The notes: generated from the sequence alone by a model not told the origin. 64,000 bases of DNA from Bradyrhizobium sp. ORS 285 (GCF_900176205.1 NZ_LT859959.1:2108001-2172000); one strand, 5' to 3'. Shown: positions 1 to 8,958, counted from the first letter of the stretch. Numbers and translations are program-made.

Positions 1-147
1 AAGCGCTGGACCGATCTCGGCGGCGAGATCTGGGCCGACCTCGACAGCCGGCTCGACCATGTCGGTCCCTCGGTGTTCCACGGCAACGTCGCCTCGCAAT
101 TCGCATCGGCCGTGAACGTCCCCACGGCCGCCGCCGACGCAGCGTGA
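1..147 (+). CDS. C-terminal 48 residues of an unidentified protein (5' end outside window)
   Basis: An open frame runs from the first base to a TGA at 145-147 and ends in an alanine-rich tail. It stops 10 bases before the next start on the same strand, so it is probably the upstream member of the PLP/ATP-grasp operon. The visible part (about 48 residues, containing DSRLDHVGPSVFHGN) is too short for me to assign a family. Codon use matches the G+C-rich neighbours. No function is claimed. Confidence 0.6.
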   Translation, partial: KRWTDLGGEIWADLDSRLDHVGPSVFHGNVASQFASAVNVPTAAADAA

Positions 148-157
148 CGATCGCGCC

Positions 158-1786
158 ATGACGCCGCCAGCAACCCGGCCGGAGCTTTCTACATCGTCCG
201 CCGCCGATCGGCGCGGGCAGGGCACAGCAACCACGGGGCTCCGCGATCTCTTCGCCTTGCTCGGGGATCTCCTGATCGACGGTGGCGACACCCGTCTTTC
301 GCTGGATCGTCCCTGGGGCCGCAACGCCTATGGCTGCGGGCCGTCGCCGGCGCCCGACCTTGTGTGCTTTTCGTCGAGCACGGCCTCGCCGATTTCCGAG
401 CGTGCCTATGCCCGCGTCGAGCTGGCGCGCGAGCGATTGATGCATGCGGCGATCTCGCTTCCGCTCGACGAGGCGCTCGACCGCCGCACCGAGGAGATGC
501 GCGGCGAGTTGCGCGGCCATCTGCGGCTCGCCGACGACATCGACATCATCTTCTCGCCGTCGGGCACCGATGCGCAGCTGCATGCGCTGGCGCTGGTCCG
601 CGCGACGCTCGGCGACAACGTCACCAGCGTGATCGTCGGCAGCGATCAGACCGGCAGCGGCACCGCCGCCAGCGCACGCGGGCGCCATTTCAACGCGCGG
701 ACAGCGAGCGGCCTCGCCGTGACCAGGGAAGCGCCGATCGAGGGCCTCTCGGGTGATGCGGTGTTTCTGCCGCTGTTCGATGCTGCATCGATGCAACCGC
801 GCAGCGACATTGACGGCGCGGTGCTCGAGACCGTCGAGGCGCTGATCCGCGGTGGGCGCAACGTCCTGCTGCAGGCGATGGATGCCTCCAAGCTCGGCTG
901 GCGCGCGCCGGGACTGGCGTGCCTTGACGAGGTGGCGCGGCGCTGGCCGGGTCGCGTCCAGATCGTCGTCGATGCCTGCCAGATGCGCCTCGATCCGAAC
1001 CGGCTGCGCGACCATCTCGATCGCGGCCATCTGGTTCTGATCTCCGGCTCGAAATTCTACGGCGGACCGGCCTTCAGCGGTGCGCTGCTGGTGTCGCGCG
1101 ACGTGGCCGCGGCCGTCCGCTATGGTCATCCGATCGCGCCCGGCCTGTTCGGCTACGTCAATCGCAGCGACTGGCCGCTGGCCTGGACGGATCTGCGCGC
1201 ATGCTCCGCGCCGCGCGCCAATATTGGGCAATGGCTGCGCTGGGAGGCCGCGCTCGAGGAGATCGCGGCCTATCACGCGGTGCCCGAGGTGTTCCGCCGC
1301 ATGGCCATCCGGCAGCTCGGCGAGGCGATCGAAAGCCTGCTGATGCTGTCGCCTGTGCTGCGTCCGCTCGCAACGGGCTCGGCCGCAGAGCAGGCGACCA
1401 GCGAATTCGGCTTCCCCACGATCTTTCCGTTCGCGCTCCAGCGCGACGGCTGCCTGCTCGATCTCGGCGAGACCCAGGCGGTCTATCGCGCGCTTCAGCA
1501 GGATCTCAGCGACCGCTTCAGCGGGCGCGATGCCGCCGTGGCCGGCCGCGAGTGCCTGATCGGCCAGCCGGTGCGCATCGACCGCGACGGTGCGCCGCCG
1601 ACGGCCGCGCTGCGGCTGTGCATCGGCGCGCGCGAGGTGACGGAGGCGTGGTGTGACGATGTCACCACCGCGCGCGTCAATCTCGAAGCCGACATCGACC
1701 GCATTGCCGACGTGGTCGCCAAAACAGAGCTGCTCGTCACGAATCTGAGCAGCCAGGATCTCAGGGATATCTGCCATGGCAACTGA
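158..1786 (+). CDS. Fold-type-I PLP-dependent enzyme, class V aminotransferase-like (542 aa)
   Basis: The protein has the layout of a fold-type-I PLP enzyme. A phosphate-cup-like motif (SPSGTDAQLHAL) lies near residue 130, an aspartate in VVDACQMR near residue 272 would hold the pyridine nitrogen, and K299 in SGSKFYGGP is the likely Schiff-base lysine. By analogy it would be cytosolic and act on an amino-acid-like substrate; the reaction cannot be read from sequence. It is longer than common class V aminotransferases (about 400 aa), with extra C-terminal sequence. The ATG at 158 follows the upstream stop by 10 bases, and the 3' end overlaps the ATP-grasp gene by 11 bases, which suggests translational coupling. 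It could also be a lyase or desulfurase-like member. Confidence 0.75.
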   Translation: MTPPATRPELSTSSAADRRGQGTATTGLRDLFALLGDLLIDGGDTRLSLDRPWGRNAYGCGPSPAPDLVCFSSSTASPISERAYARVELARERLMHAAISLPLDEALDRRTEEMRGELRGHLRLADDIDIIFSPSGTDAQLHALALVRATLGDNVTSVIVGSDQTGSGTAASARGRHFNARTASGLAVTREAPIEGLSGDAVFLPLFDAASMQPRSDIDGAVLETVEALIRGGRNVLLQAMDASKLGWRAPGLACLDEVARRWPGRVQIVVDACQMRLDPNRLRDHLDRGHLVLISGSKFYGGPAFSGALLVSRDVAAAVRYGHPIAPGLFGYVNRSDWPLAWTDLRACSAPRANIGQWLRWEAALEEIAAYHAVPEVFRRMAIRQLGEAIESLLMLSPVLRPLATGSAAEQATSEFGFPTIFPFALQRDGCLLDLGETQAVYRALQQDLSDRFSGRDAAVAGRECLIGQPVRIDRDGAPPTAALRLCIGAREVTEAWCDDVTTARVNLEADIDRIADVVAKTELLVTNLSSQDLRDICHGN

Positions 1787-3029
1787 TTTGCTCGCTCTCG
1801 CCGAACCGGCCGGCGCAGACTGCGCCGAGCGCATCGGCATGGCCAAGATCGCCAAGGCCGCCTTCGACGGCCAGGATCTCAAGCCCCTATGGGCCGCGCT
1901 GCTCGGCAAGCTGCTCGACGGCACGGCGACGCCGGGCGAGGGGCTCGACCTTGCGCTGGTCGCCCAACTGATCGGCGAGAAGTCGTCCGGACTTGCGATC
2001 CAGCACGACGTGCTGCAGGCGCAGCAGTTCTATCGCGTGGCGGCCAGCACCCCGACGCCGCGGCTGCGCGTGCTCGCGCTGGCGGCGGCGACCGACATGG
2101 GCAGCAATACGCCGATCGAGTTCCTGCTCGAGGATAGCGATATCGAGCTGCTGATGCTCTACGTCGTCCCCGGCGCGGAGCTTCCGTCGCCGCTGCCGGC
2201 GCATGACATTGCCATCGTCATCGCCTCCGATTCCGAAGACTGCCAGCACGCGCTGCACGAGATCAATGCCGTCGCGGCGCGCTGGCCGCGTCCGTTGCTC
2301 AACCCGCCGCAGCGGATCTGGCATCTCGACCGCGACAAGCTGCATGCGCTGCTCGCCGGCATCGAGGGCCTGTCGATTCCCGCGACCGTTCCGGTCGATC
2401 GCGAGCGCCTGGTCGAGGTCGCGGACGAGCGCGAACTGATCGAGGACGTCGACGGCGCGCTCGGCTTTCCCGTCATCGTCCGGCCACGCGGCTCCCATGC
2501 CGGCGTCGGCCTCGAGAAGGTCGAGGAGCCGATCGAGCTCTCGCTTTATCTCGACGAGCGCGACGAGCAGGAGTTCTTCGTCTCGCGCTTCGTCGACTAT
2601 GCCAGCGAGGACGGCCAGTTCCGCAAATATCGCATCGTGTTCGTCGACGGCGCGGCCTATGCCTGCCACATGGCGATCGCGAAGCGCTGGGACATCTGGT
2701 ATCTCAACGCTGGCATGGCCGGCAGCGAAAGCAAGCGCCTCGAAGAGGCGACCTTCATGCAGACCTTCGACATCGGCTTCGGCCGCCGGCATCGCAGCGT
2801 GCTCGCGGCGATCGCCGAGCGCATCGGCCTCGACTATTTCATCATCGATTGTGCGGAAACCAAGGACGGCGCGCTGCTGGTGTTCGAGGCCGACAATACG
2901 GCCGTCGTGCACAACATGGATCCGCCGGATGTCTTCCCCTACAAGCCGCCGCAGATGCAGAAGATCTTCGCAGCCTTTGCCGACATGATCGCAAAGCGCG
3001 CCGCCTCGCGGGCGGAGCAGGCGGCGTGA
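1776..3029 (+). CDS. ATP-grasp superfamily protein, RimK/glutathione-synthase-like (417 aa)
   Basis: The C-terminal half looks like an ATP-grasp fold. A nucleotide-binding strand (GFPVIVRPRGSHAGVGL) lies around residues 230-246, an R-x-Y-R-IVFVDG strand near 285, and a metal-binding end strand (LLVFEADNTAVVH) near residues 370-382. The N-terminal 150 residues are mostly helical and of no family I recognise. Known family members couple ATP hydrolysis to forming an amide or peptide bond through an acyl-phosphate. The gene overlaps its upstream neighbour by 11 bases and its downstream neighbour by 4 (GTGA), so the three are almost surely one operon. A ligase joining an amine made by the decarboxylase to a carboxylate is a reasonable guess, but the substrates are unknown. 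Confidence 0.75.
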   Translation: MATDLLALAEPAGADCAERIGMAKIAKAAFDGQDLKPLWAALLGKLLDGTATPGEGLDLALVAQLIGEKSSGLAIQHDVLQAQQFYRVAASTPTPRLRVLALAAATDMGSNTPIEFLLEDSDIELLMLYVVPGAELPSPLPAHDIAIVIASDSEDCQHALHEINAVAARWPRPLLNPPQRIWHLDRDKLHALLAGIEGLSIPATVPVDRERLVEVADERELIEDVDGALGFPVIVRPRGSHAGVGLEKVEEPIELSLYLDERDEQEFFVSRFVDYASEDGQFRKYRIVFVDGAAYACHMAIAKRWDIWYLNAGMAGSESKRLEEATFMQTFDIGFGRRHRSVLAAIAERIGLDYFIIDCAETKDGALLVFEADNTAVVHNMDPPDVFPYKPPQMQKIFAAFADMIAKRAASRAEQAA

Positions 3030-4534
3030 GCGACGCTGCGCGCATCGAACCGTCGCTGCGGGAGATGGACACGCTCGATCCGCAGGACTGGAGCGAGTTG
3101 CGCGCGCAAGGTCATCGCATGCTCGATGACATGATCGACTACGTCGCCGGCATTCGCGACCGCCCGGTCTGGCAGCCGATGTCGCAGGAGACGCGGCAAC
3201 GCTTTCGCAGTCGGCTGCCGCACGCGCCGACCGATCTCGGCGAGGTCTATCGCGATTTCAGCGAACTCGTCGTTCCCCACGCCACCGGCAACGTGCATCC
3301 CGGCTTCATGGGCTGGGTGCATGGCGGCGGAACAGTGGTCGGCATGCTCGCGGACATGCTGGCGGCCGGGCTGAATGCCAATCTCGGCGGCCGCGACCAC
3401 GCGCCGATCGAGATCGAGCGCGAGGTCGTCGGCTGGACGCGACAGCTGTTCGGCTTCCCTGACAGTGCCAGCGGCATCTTCGTCACCGGCACCTCGATGG
3501 CCAATCTGATGGCGGTGCTGGTGGCGCGCCGTGCCGCGCTCGGCGCCTCCGTTCGCAGCGAGGGCCTTGGCGAGGTCGGTCTGCGCCTGCGCGCCTACAC
3601 GTCCAAGGCCGCCCATGGCTGCATCGCCAAGGCGATGGACATCTGTGGCCTCGGCGGCGATGCGCTGCGCAGCATCGCGATCGACGCTTCGCACCGCATC
3701 GATGTCGCAGCACTTCGTGCCGCGATCAGGCAGGACCGTGCCGCGGGCCTGCATCCGTTTCTCGTCGTGGGCTCCGCCGGCACGGTGGATATCGGCGCAA
3801 TCGACGATCTCGCCGAGTTGGCCGAACTCTGCCGCAGCGAGGGGCTGTGGTTCCATGTCGATGGCGCGTTCGGTGCGCTGGCCATGTTGTCGCCGGAGCT
3901 CGCGCCGAAGCTTGCCGGAATCGAGCGGGCGGATTCGATCGCGCTCGACTTCCACAAATGGGGGCAGGTGCCCTACGACGCAGGATTCCTGCTGGTGCGC
4001 GACGGCGCGCAGCATCGCGACGCCTTCGCCTCACCCGCGGCCTATCTGCGTCGCGAGACGCGCGGCCTCGCGGCCGGCGCGGAATGGCCGTGCGATCTCG
4101 GTCCCGATCTGTCGCGCGGCTTCCGGGCGCTCAAGACCTGGTTCACGCTGCGGACATACGGCACCGATCGGCTCGGACGCATGATCGCGCAGAGCTGCCG
4201 GCTGGCGCGATATCTCGAAACACGTGTGCGTGCCGAGCCTGAGCTGGAGCTGCTGGCTCCCGTCAATCTCAACATCGTCTGCTTCCGCTACCGCTGCACC
4301 GATGCCGATGCGATCAATGGCGCCGTTGTCGCGGACATCCACGAAGCCGGCATCGCCGCGCCGTCGACGACGACGCTGGATGGCCGCGTGGCGATCCGCG
4401 CCGCGATCGTCAACCATCGGACACAGGCGGATGACATCGACCGGATGATTGCAGCGGTCCTGATGTTCGGCCGCCAGCGTGCGGCTGGCCTCGCGCCATT
4501 GATCGAATTGGAGGCGCCGCCGCTCGCGCCTTGA
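3026..4534 (+). CDS. Pyridoxal-dependent decarboxylase, aromatic-L-amino-acid/glutamate decarboxylase family (502 aa)
   Basis: This is a group II PLP decarboxylase. HVDGAFGA near residue 276 and DFHKWGQ with the PLP lysine at K311 are diagnostic, and TGTSMANLMA near residue 155 belongs to the cofactor pocket. Length fits the family (470-510 aa). I place the start at the GTG overlapping the previous stop (GTGA at 3026-3029); an earlier in-frame ATG lies inside the ATP-grasp gene and gives an unlikely extension. Family members remove the alpha-carboxyl of amino acids such as tyrosine, DOPA, tryptophan, histidine or glutamate. Which substrate applies is not evident. Coupling to the ATP-grasp gene suggests the amine product feeds a biosynthetic step. 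Confidence 0.85.
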   Translation: MSDAARIEPSLREMDTLDPQDWSELRAQGHRMLDDMIDYVAGIRDRPVWQPMSQETRQRFRSRLPHAPTDLGEVYRDFSELVVPHATGNVHPGFMGWVHGGGTVVGMLADMLAAGLNANLGGRDHAPIEIEREVVGWTRQLFGFPDSASGIFVTGTSMANLMAVLVARRAALGASVRSEGLGEVGLRLRAYTSKAAHGCIAKAMDICGLGGDALRSIAIDASHRIDVAALRAAIRQDRAAGLHPFLVVGSAGTVDIGAIDDLAELAELCRSEGLWFHVDGAFGALAMLSPELAPKLAGIERADSIALDFHKWGQVPYDAGFLLVRDGAQHRDAFASPAAYLRRETRGLAAGAEWPCDLGPDLSRGFRALKTWFTLRTYGTDRLGRMIAQSCRLARYLETRVRAEPELELLAPVNLNIVCFRYRCTDADAINGAVVADIHEAGIAAPSTTTLDGRVAIRAAIVNHRTQADDIDRMIAAVLMFGRQRAAGLAPLIELEAPPLAP

Positions 4535-4599
4535 TGGTAAACGCCTCTCACCACCTCAGGTCGATCGTCCCATCGTGAGATCACCTGAGACGACGGCGT

Positions 4600-4875
4600 C
4601 AACCTTTCCGAAGTTGGTTGACGCGTGGTGAAGACGCACGCCCGTGAATAAATCTGCGTGTGTTTTCAACGCGTGCGCTCATCGCATGCGACGTCGATAC
4701 AACCGCGTGCGAGCCCGCTGGACGGATTGAACCGTGCCGGCGCCACAACCGCTTCAGCGTTTGTTAGCCACTGCCATTCACCGTGACGCCCGTTGCCCAA
4801 GACGCCAAGTCGATCTGGGCAGCAGCCTGATCTCGAAGGGATCGGGTTCTTGTTTCACACCAGAAGGGTATGAAA
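4600..4875 (+). promoter_or_regulatory. Upstream region of flagellin gene 1, homologous to that of flagellin gene 2
   Basis: The 341-base spacer after the decarboxylase gene holds no gene. From about 4600 it aligns in blocks with the region before flagellin 2: CCTTTCCGAA followed by TGGTT-rACGCG, then GTGTTTTCAA, then TTTGTTAGCCACT. The promoter was therefore copied together with the gene. The TTAA-type half-site seen in the second copy is degraded here (TTGACGCGTGGTGAA). No clear sigma-54 or sigma-28 promoter was found by eye. The ribosome site AGAAGGG is at 4862-4868. Confidence 0.5.
4826..4846 (+). promoter_or_regulatory. Leader hairpin of flagellin 1, candidate FlbT target
   Basis: The bases can fold as a stem of about nine pairs (CCTGATCTC with GGGATCGGG, including two G-U pairs) closed by a GAA loop, 16 bases before the ribosome site. 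The second flagellin leader has the same structure with different bases in two pairs. Hairpin plus neighbouring flbT recalls the Caulobacter case, where FlbT acts on the flagellin leader. The FlbT link is inference. Confidence 0.55.
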
Positions 4876-6423
4876 ATGTCAGGTATCGTCCTCTCGGCGT
4901 CGGTGCGCCAGAATCTGCTGTCGCTCCAGTCGACGGCTCAGCTCCTCGCCACCACCCAGAATAATCTCTCCACGGGCAAGAAGGTCAATTCGGCACTCGA
5001 CAATCCGACCAACTTCTTCACCGCCCAAGGCCTCGACAACCGCGCTTCCGACATCAACAATCTGCTCGATGGCATCGGCAACGGCGTGCAGGTTCTGCAG
5101 GCTGCCAACACCGGCATCACCTCGCTGCAGAAGCTCGTCGACAGCGCCAAGTCGATCGCCAACCAGGTGCTGCAGAGCGCCGTGGGCTATTCCACGAAGT
5201 CGAGCGTGACCTCGGCTGCTCTCACCGGCGCCACCGCCAGCAGCCTGTTGGGTGCCAGCACGACGGCTGTGACCGGCTCGGCCGTGCTGAACGACAACAC
5301 GACTGCCGTGGCGATCACCAGCACCACCAAGCTGTCGGGCACCGCGGGCACCTCGTCGAACGACCTGGCCACCGGCATCACCTCGGGTGAAACGCTGGTC
5401 GTCAACGGCACGACCTTCAGCTTCGTCACCGGCACGTCCTCGACCGGCACCAGCATCGGCATCGGCGACACCGTGGGCAACCTGCTGTCGGCGATCCAGA
5501 CGGCGACCGGCGTGACCTCGTCGATCACCGCGGGCGCGATCACCCTGACGCCTCCGGCGGCCGGATTGACGCTCTCGGGCAGCTCCGGCACCTTGGCCAA
5601 GCTCGGCCTCAGCACGGTCGGCGACGGCTTGTCGGGCCAGACACTGACGATCGCTGCCACAGGAGGTGGCACGGCCACCAGTATCACCTTCGGCCTAGGA
5701 ACAGGGCAGGTGAACTCGTTGAACGATCTCAACTCGAAGCTCGCAGCGAACAACCTGCAGGCCTCGATCGACTCGTCGACCGGCAAAATCTCGATCACCA
5801 CCACTAACGACGCGGCTTCGGCCACGATCGGTGCGATCGGTGGTTCGGCTGCTGGCTCCAGCCAGTCCTTCAACGGCCTGACCGCGGCGGCTCCGGTGGC
5901 TGATGCGACGGCGCAGACGCAGCGTGCGAACCTGGTCTCCCAGTACAACAACGTGCTGACGCAGATCAATCTCACCGCTTCGGACGCCTCGTTCAATGGC
6001 GTCAACCTGCTCAACGGCGACACGCTGAAGCTGACGTTCAACGAGAACGGCAAGTCGACGCTGTCGATCACCGGTGTGACCTTCAACACCGGCGGTCTCG
6101 GCCTGTCGACCCTGACCTCGGGCACCGACTTCCTCGACAACAACTCGGCGAACAAGGTGATCGGCCTGCTCACCACCGCGAGCTCCACGCTGCGGTCGGA
6201 AGCCTCGACGCTCGGTTCAAACCTGTCGGTGGTGCAGATCCGTCAGGACTTCAACAAGAACCTGATCAACGTGCTGCAGACCGGTTCGTCGAACCTGACG
6301 CTGGCCGACACCAACGAGGAAGCGGCCAACAGCCAGGCGCTGTCGACCCGCCAGTCGATCGCGGTGTCCGCGCTGTCGCTCGCCAACCAGTCGCAGGCCA
6401 GCGTGCTGCAGCTGCTCCGCTGA
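4876..6423 (+). CDS. Flagellin 1 (515 aa)
   Basis: This is a filament subunit exported by the flagellar type III system. The N-terminal D0/D1 helix (ASVRQNLLSLQ, then ATTQNNLSTGKKV) and the C-terminal helix (RQSIAVSALSLANQ to the final LLR) are typical. The middle contains two copies of an IN-motif-like unit around residues 175-230 and 255-310. The ribosome site AGAAGGG is one base from an ATG at 4870 but seven from the ATG at 4876, and flagellin 3 also begins MSGIVLSASVRQ, so 4876 is preferred. It is nearly identical to flagellin 2. A hairpin leader precedes it and a terminator follows. An internal AGGAGGTG lies at 5661-5668. Confidence 0.93.
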   Translation: MSGIVLSASVRQNLLSLQSTAQLLATTQNNLSTGKKVNSALDNPTNFFTAQGLDNRASDINNLLDGIGNGVQVLQAANTGITSLQKLVDSAKSIANQVLQSAVGYSTKSSVTSAALTGATASSLLGASTTAVTGSAVLNDNTTAVAITSTTKLSGTAGTSSNDLATGITSGETLVVNGTTFSFVTGTSSTGTSIGIGDTVGNLLSAIQTATGVTSSITAGAITLTPPAAGLTLSGSSGTLAKLGLSTVGDGLSGQTLTIAATGGGTATSITFGLGTGQVNSLNDLNSKLAANNLQASIDSSTGKISITTTNDAASATIGAIGGSAAGSSQSFNGLTAAAPVADATAQTQRANLVSQYNNVLTQINLTASDASFNGVNLLNGDTLKLTFNENGKSTLSITGVTFNTGGLGLSTLTSGTDFLDNNSANKVIGLLTTASSTLRSEASTLGSNLSVVQIRQDFNKNLINVLQTGSSNLTLADTNEEAANSQALSTRQSIAVSALSLANQSQASVLQLLR

Positions 6424-6453
6424 TCCGGGGCATCGGCTCTCAACAAACAGAAG

Positions 6454-6484
6454 GCGGCGGGGAAACCCGCCGCTTTCGCGTTTT
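6454..6484 (+). terminator. Rho-independent terminator of flagellin 1
   Basis: GCGGCGGG (6454-6461) pairs perfectly with CCCGCCGC (6466-6473) around a GAAA tetraloop, followed by TTTCGCGTTTT. It begins 30 bases after the flagellin stop. The same stem sequence recurs in the terminators of flagellins 2 and 3. Confidence 0.8.
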
Positions 6485-6582
6485 GGAGGGGCAGGGGACG
6501 ACGTGATGCTGCGCCTCAAACGAAGAGCCCGGCTTTGCGTGCGCAGAGCCGGGCTCTTCGTTTCGGGTTGAGGCTGCGCGGC

Positions 6583-7032
6583 TCAGGCCGCGGAGCTGAC
6601 CGGCTTCGCCGCCTCTTCGGCCTGCTGATCTGCGAGTTGTTCGGCTTGCGCCTGCTCGAGCAGCTTCTTCTCGAAGGCGACGAGCTTCTTGGCTTCCTTC
6701 AGCGCCTGATAGAGATCGCCGTTGAGGATGTGGCCGTTGATGGCCTCGATGATCGGCCAGGCGCTCGGCACCGTCGTGATGATGTCGCGCAGCAGGTTGA
6801 AGTAGGTGCCGTGATCGGCGTCCGCGCCGGGCGAGATGTACATCAGCTGGACGGCGAGATAGACGAGCTTGGCCGGCGTGTCGGCGGTCTCCGGCGTGAG
6901 AATGTCCTTTTCGCGCAGGATCGGGATGTTGTCGCCGTCGATCAGCAGACGCGCCCGCTGGTCGGTGTTGGTGATCACGCACGAGCCGATGATGATTCGC
7001 TCATGCGGCTTCAGTTCGACTTTCAGGGCCAT
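6583..7032 (-). CDS. flbT: Flagellin mRNA regulator FlbT (149 aa)
   Basis: The sequence matches the FlbT family. MALKVELKPHERIIIGSCVI opens the protein, followed by a core with INGHILNGDLYQALK and a helical, glutamine/alanine-rich C-terminus. In Caulobacter, FlbT associates with the flagellin leader and lowers translation or stability of the mRNA until the hook is complete. The ATG at 7032 has a good ribosome site (GGAGG, 6 bases upstream); a longer frame to 7095 has no such support. The gene lies on the opposite strand between flagellins 1 and 2, sharing a divergent control region with flagellin 2. Its partner flaF is four kilobases downstream. Confidence 0.92.
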   Translation of the reverse strand: MALKVELKPHERIIIGSCVITNTDQRARLLIDGDNIPILREKDILTPETADTPAKLVYLAVQLMYISPGADADHGTYFNLLRDIITTVPSAWPIIEAINGHILNGDLYQALKEAKKLVAFEKKLLEQAQAEQLADQQAEEAAKPVSSAA

Positions 7033-7168
7033 TCTCGTCCTCCGTTGCCGCGATCGGCGCGGCGCCGAACCTGCTCCGGCGAGGCCGCAATTCATGCGGC
7101 AGTCTAAAATCGCGCGAACAGTCTGCGCGCTCGATGGCTCGGCGCGCAGTGATCCTTTCCGAACATGG

Positions 7169-7183
7169 TTAACGCGCGGTAAA
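7169..7183 (+). promoter_or_regulatory. CtrA-like box in the flbT / flagellin 2 divergent region
   Basis: The sequence is TTAA-N7-TAAA, one base from the CtrA half-site pair TTAA-N7-TTAA. It lies about 230 bases before flagellin 2 and 137 bases before flbT. The matching place before flagellin 1 reads TTGA-N7-TGAA. The rest of the 381-base spacer (7033-7413) shows only the blocks shared with flagellin 1 and the leader hairpin. Confidence 0.4.
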
Positions 7184-7363
7184 TGGCCGGCCCCGCTTGG
7201 TAAATGTCAGGTGTTTTCAATGCGATCGGCTGATCATACGCCGAGCGTGATGTGCGCCGCCGGTATCGCATGCAGCGGCTGAGTCGCGTCGCTTCACCCT
7301 TTGTTAGCCACTCCCATTTACCTTGATCCACGTCGCCCGGTTGCGAAGTCGATGCGGGCACAA

Positions 7364-7383
7364 CCGATCTCCGAAGAGATCGG
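7364..7383 (+). promoter_or_regulatory. Leader hairpin of flagellin 2, candidate FlbT target
   Basis: CCGATCTC (7364-7371) pairs perfectly with GAGATCGG (7376-7383) around a CGAA loop, 18 bases before the ribosome site AGAAGGG. Compared with flagellin 1, G-U pairs have become Watson-Crick pairs, which supports a selected RNA structure. It ends 30 bases before the start at 7414. Confidence 0.6.
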
Positions 7384-7413
7384 TCGTTTGAGTCACACCA
7401 GAAGGGTATGAAA

Positions 7414-8958
7414 ATGTCAGGTATTGTTCTCTCGGCGTCGGTGCGCCAGAATCTGCTCTCGCTCCAGTCGACGGCTCAGCTCCTCGCCACCACCCAGAAC
7501 AACCTCTCCACGGGCAAGAAGGTCAACTCGGCGCTCGACAACCCGACCAACTTCTTCACCGCCCAGGGCCTCGACAACCGCGCTTCCGACATCTCCAATC
7601 TGCTCGATGGCATCGGCAACGGCGTGCAGGTGCTGCAGGCCGCCAACACCGGCATCACTTCGCTGCAGAAGCTCGTCGACAGCGCCAAGTCGATCGCCAA
7701 CCAGGTGCTGCAGAGCTCCGTCGGCTACTCCACCAAGTCGAGCGTGACCTCGGCTGCTCTCACCGGCGCCACCGCCAGCAGCCTGTTGGGTGCCAGCACG
7801 ACGGCTGTGACCGGCTCGGCCGTGCTGAACGACAACACGACTGCCGTGGCGATCACCAGCACCACCAAGCTGTCGGGCACCGCGGGCACCTCCTCGAACG
7901 ACCTGGCCACCGGCATCACGTCGGGTGAGACGCTGGTCGTCAACGGCACGACCTTCAGCTTCGTCACCGGCACGTCCTCCACCGGCACCAGCATCGGCAT
8001 CGGCGACACCGTGGGCAACCTGCTGTCGGCGATCCAGACGGCGACCGGCGTGACCTCGTCGATCACCGCGGGCGCGATCACCCTGACGCCTCCGGCGGCC
8101 GGATTGACGCTCTCGGGCAGCTCCGGCACCTTGGCCAAGCTCGGCCTCAGCACGGTCGGCGACGGCTTGGCAGGACAGACGTTGACGATCGCTGCCACAG
8201 GAGGTGGCACCGCCACGAACATAACGTTCGGGCTAGGGACCGGGCAGGTCAACTCGCTGAACGATCTCAACTCGAAGCTCGCAGCGAACAACCTCCAGGC
8301 CTCGATCGACTCCACCGGCAAGATCTCGATCACCACCACCAACGACGCGGCTTCGGCCACGATCGGCGCGATCGGTGGTTCGGCTGCTGGCTCCAGCCAG
8401 TCCTTCAACGGCCTGACGGCAGCGGCTCCGGTGGCTGACGCGACGGCGCAGACGCAGCGTGCGAGCCTGGTCTCCCAGTACAACAACGTGCTGGCGCAGA
8501 TCAACACGACCGCGGCGGATGCTTCGTTCAACGGCGTCAACCTGCTCAACGGCGACACGCTGAAGCTGACGTTCAACGAGAACGGCAAGTCGACGCTGTC
8601 GATCACCGGTGTGACCTTCAACACCGGCGGTCTCGGCCTCTCGAACCTCACCTCGGGCACCGACTTCCTCGACAACAACTCGGCGAACAAGGTGATCACG
8701 TTGCTGAACACCGCGAGCTCCACGCTGCGGTCGGAAGCCTCGACCTTGGGTTCGAACCTGTCGGTGGTGCAGATCCGTCAGGACTTCAACAAGAACCTGA
8801 TCAACGTTCTGCAGACCGGTTCGTCGAACCTGACGCTGGCGGACACCAACGAGGAAGCGGCGAACAGCCAGGCGCTGTCGACCCGCCAGTCGATCGCGGT
8901 GTCCGCGCTGTCGCTCGCCAACCAGTCGCAGGCCAGCGTGCTGCAGCTGCTCCGCTAA
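7414..8958 (+). CDS. Flagellin 2 (514 aa)
   Basis: This is a second filament subunit, nearly identical to flagellin 1 in its end domains and most of its middle. It lacks one serine codon present in flagellin 1 near residue 300 (IDSTGK against IDSSTGK). A patch around 8165-8260 differs from flagellin 1 and shares the unusual stretch AACATAACGTTCGG with flagellin 3, a sign of gene conversion. The start at 7414 (second ATG) is chosen by ribosome-site spacing as for flagellin 1. It has the two middle IN-motif-like units, an internal AGGAGGTG at 8199-8206, a hairpin leader and its own terminator. Confidence 0.93.
   Translation: MSGIVLSASVRQNLLSLQSTAQLLATTQNNLSTGKKVNSALDNPTNFFTAQGLDNRASDISNLLDGIGNGVQVLQAANTGITSLQKLVDSAKSIANQVLQSSVGYSTKSSVTSAALTGATASSLLGASTTAVTGSAVLNDNTTAVAITSTTKLSGTAGTSSNDLATGITSGETLVVNGTTFSFVTGTSSTGTSIGIGDTVGNLLSAIQTATGVTSSITAGAITLTPPAAGLTLSGSSGTLAKLGLSTVGDGLAGQTLTIAATGGGTATNITFGLGTGQVNSLNDLNSKLAANNLQASIDSTGKISITTTNDAASATIGAIGGSAAGSSQSFNGLTAAAPVADATAQTQRASLVSQYNNVLAQINTTAADASFNGVNLLNGDTLKLTFNENGKSTLSITGVTFNTGGLGLSNLTSGTDFLDNNSANKVITLLNTASSTLRSEASTLGSNLSVVQIRQDFNKNLINVLQTGSSNLTLADTNEEAANSQALSTRQSIAVSALSLANQSQASVLQLLR

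Noticed and set aside
4870..4875. Start of flagellins 1 and 2 at the first ATG (MKMSGIV)
   Set aside because: The ribosome site is only one base from that ATG, and flagellin 3 lacks the two extra residues.
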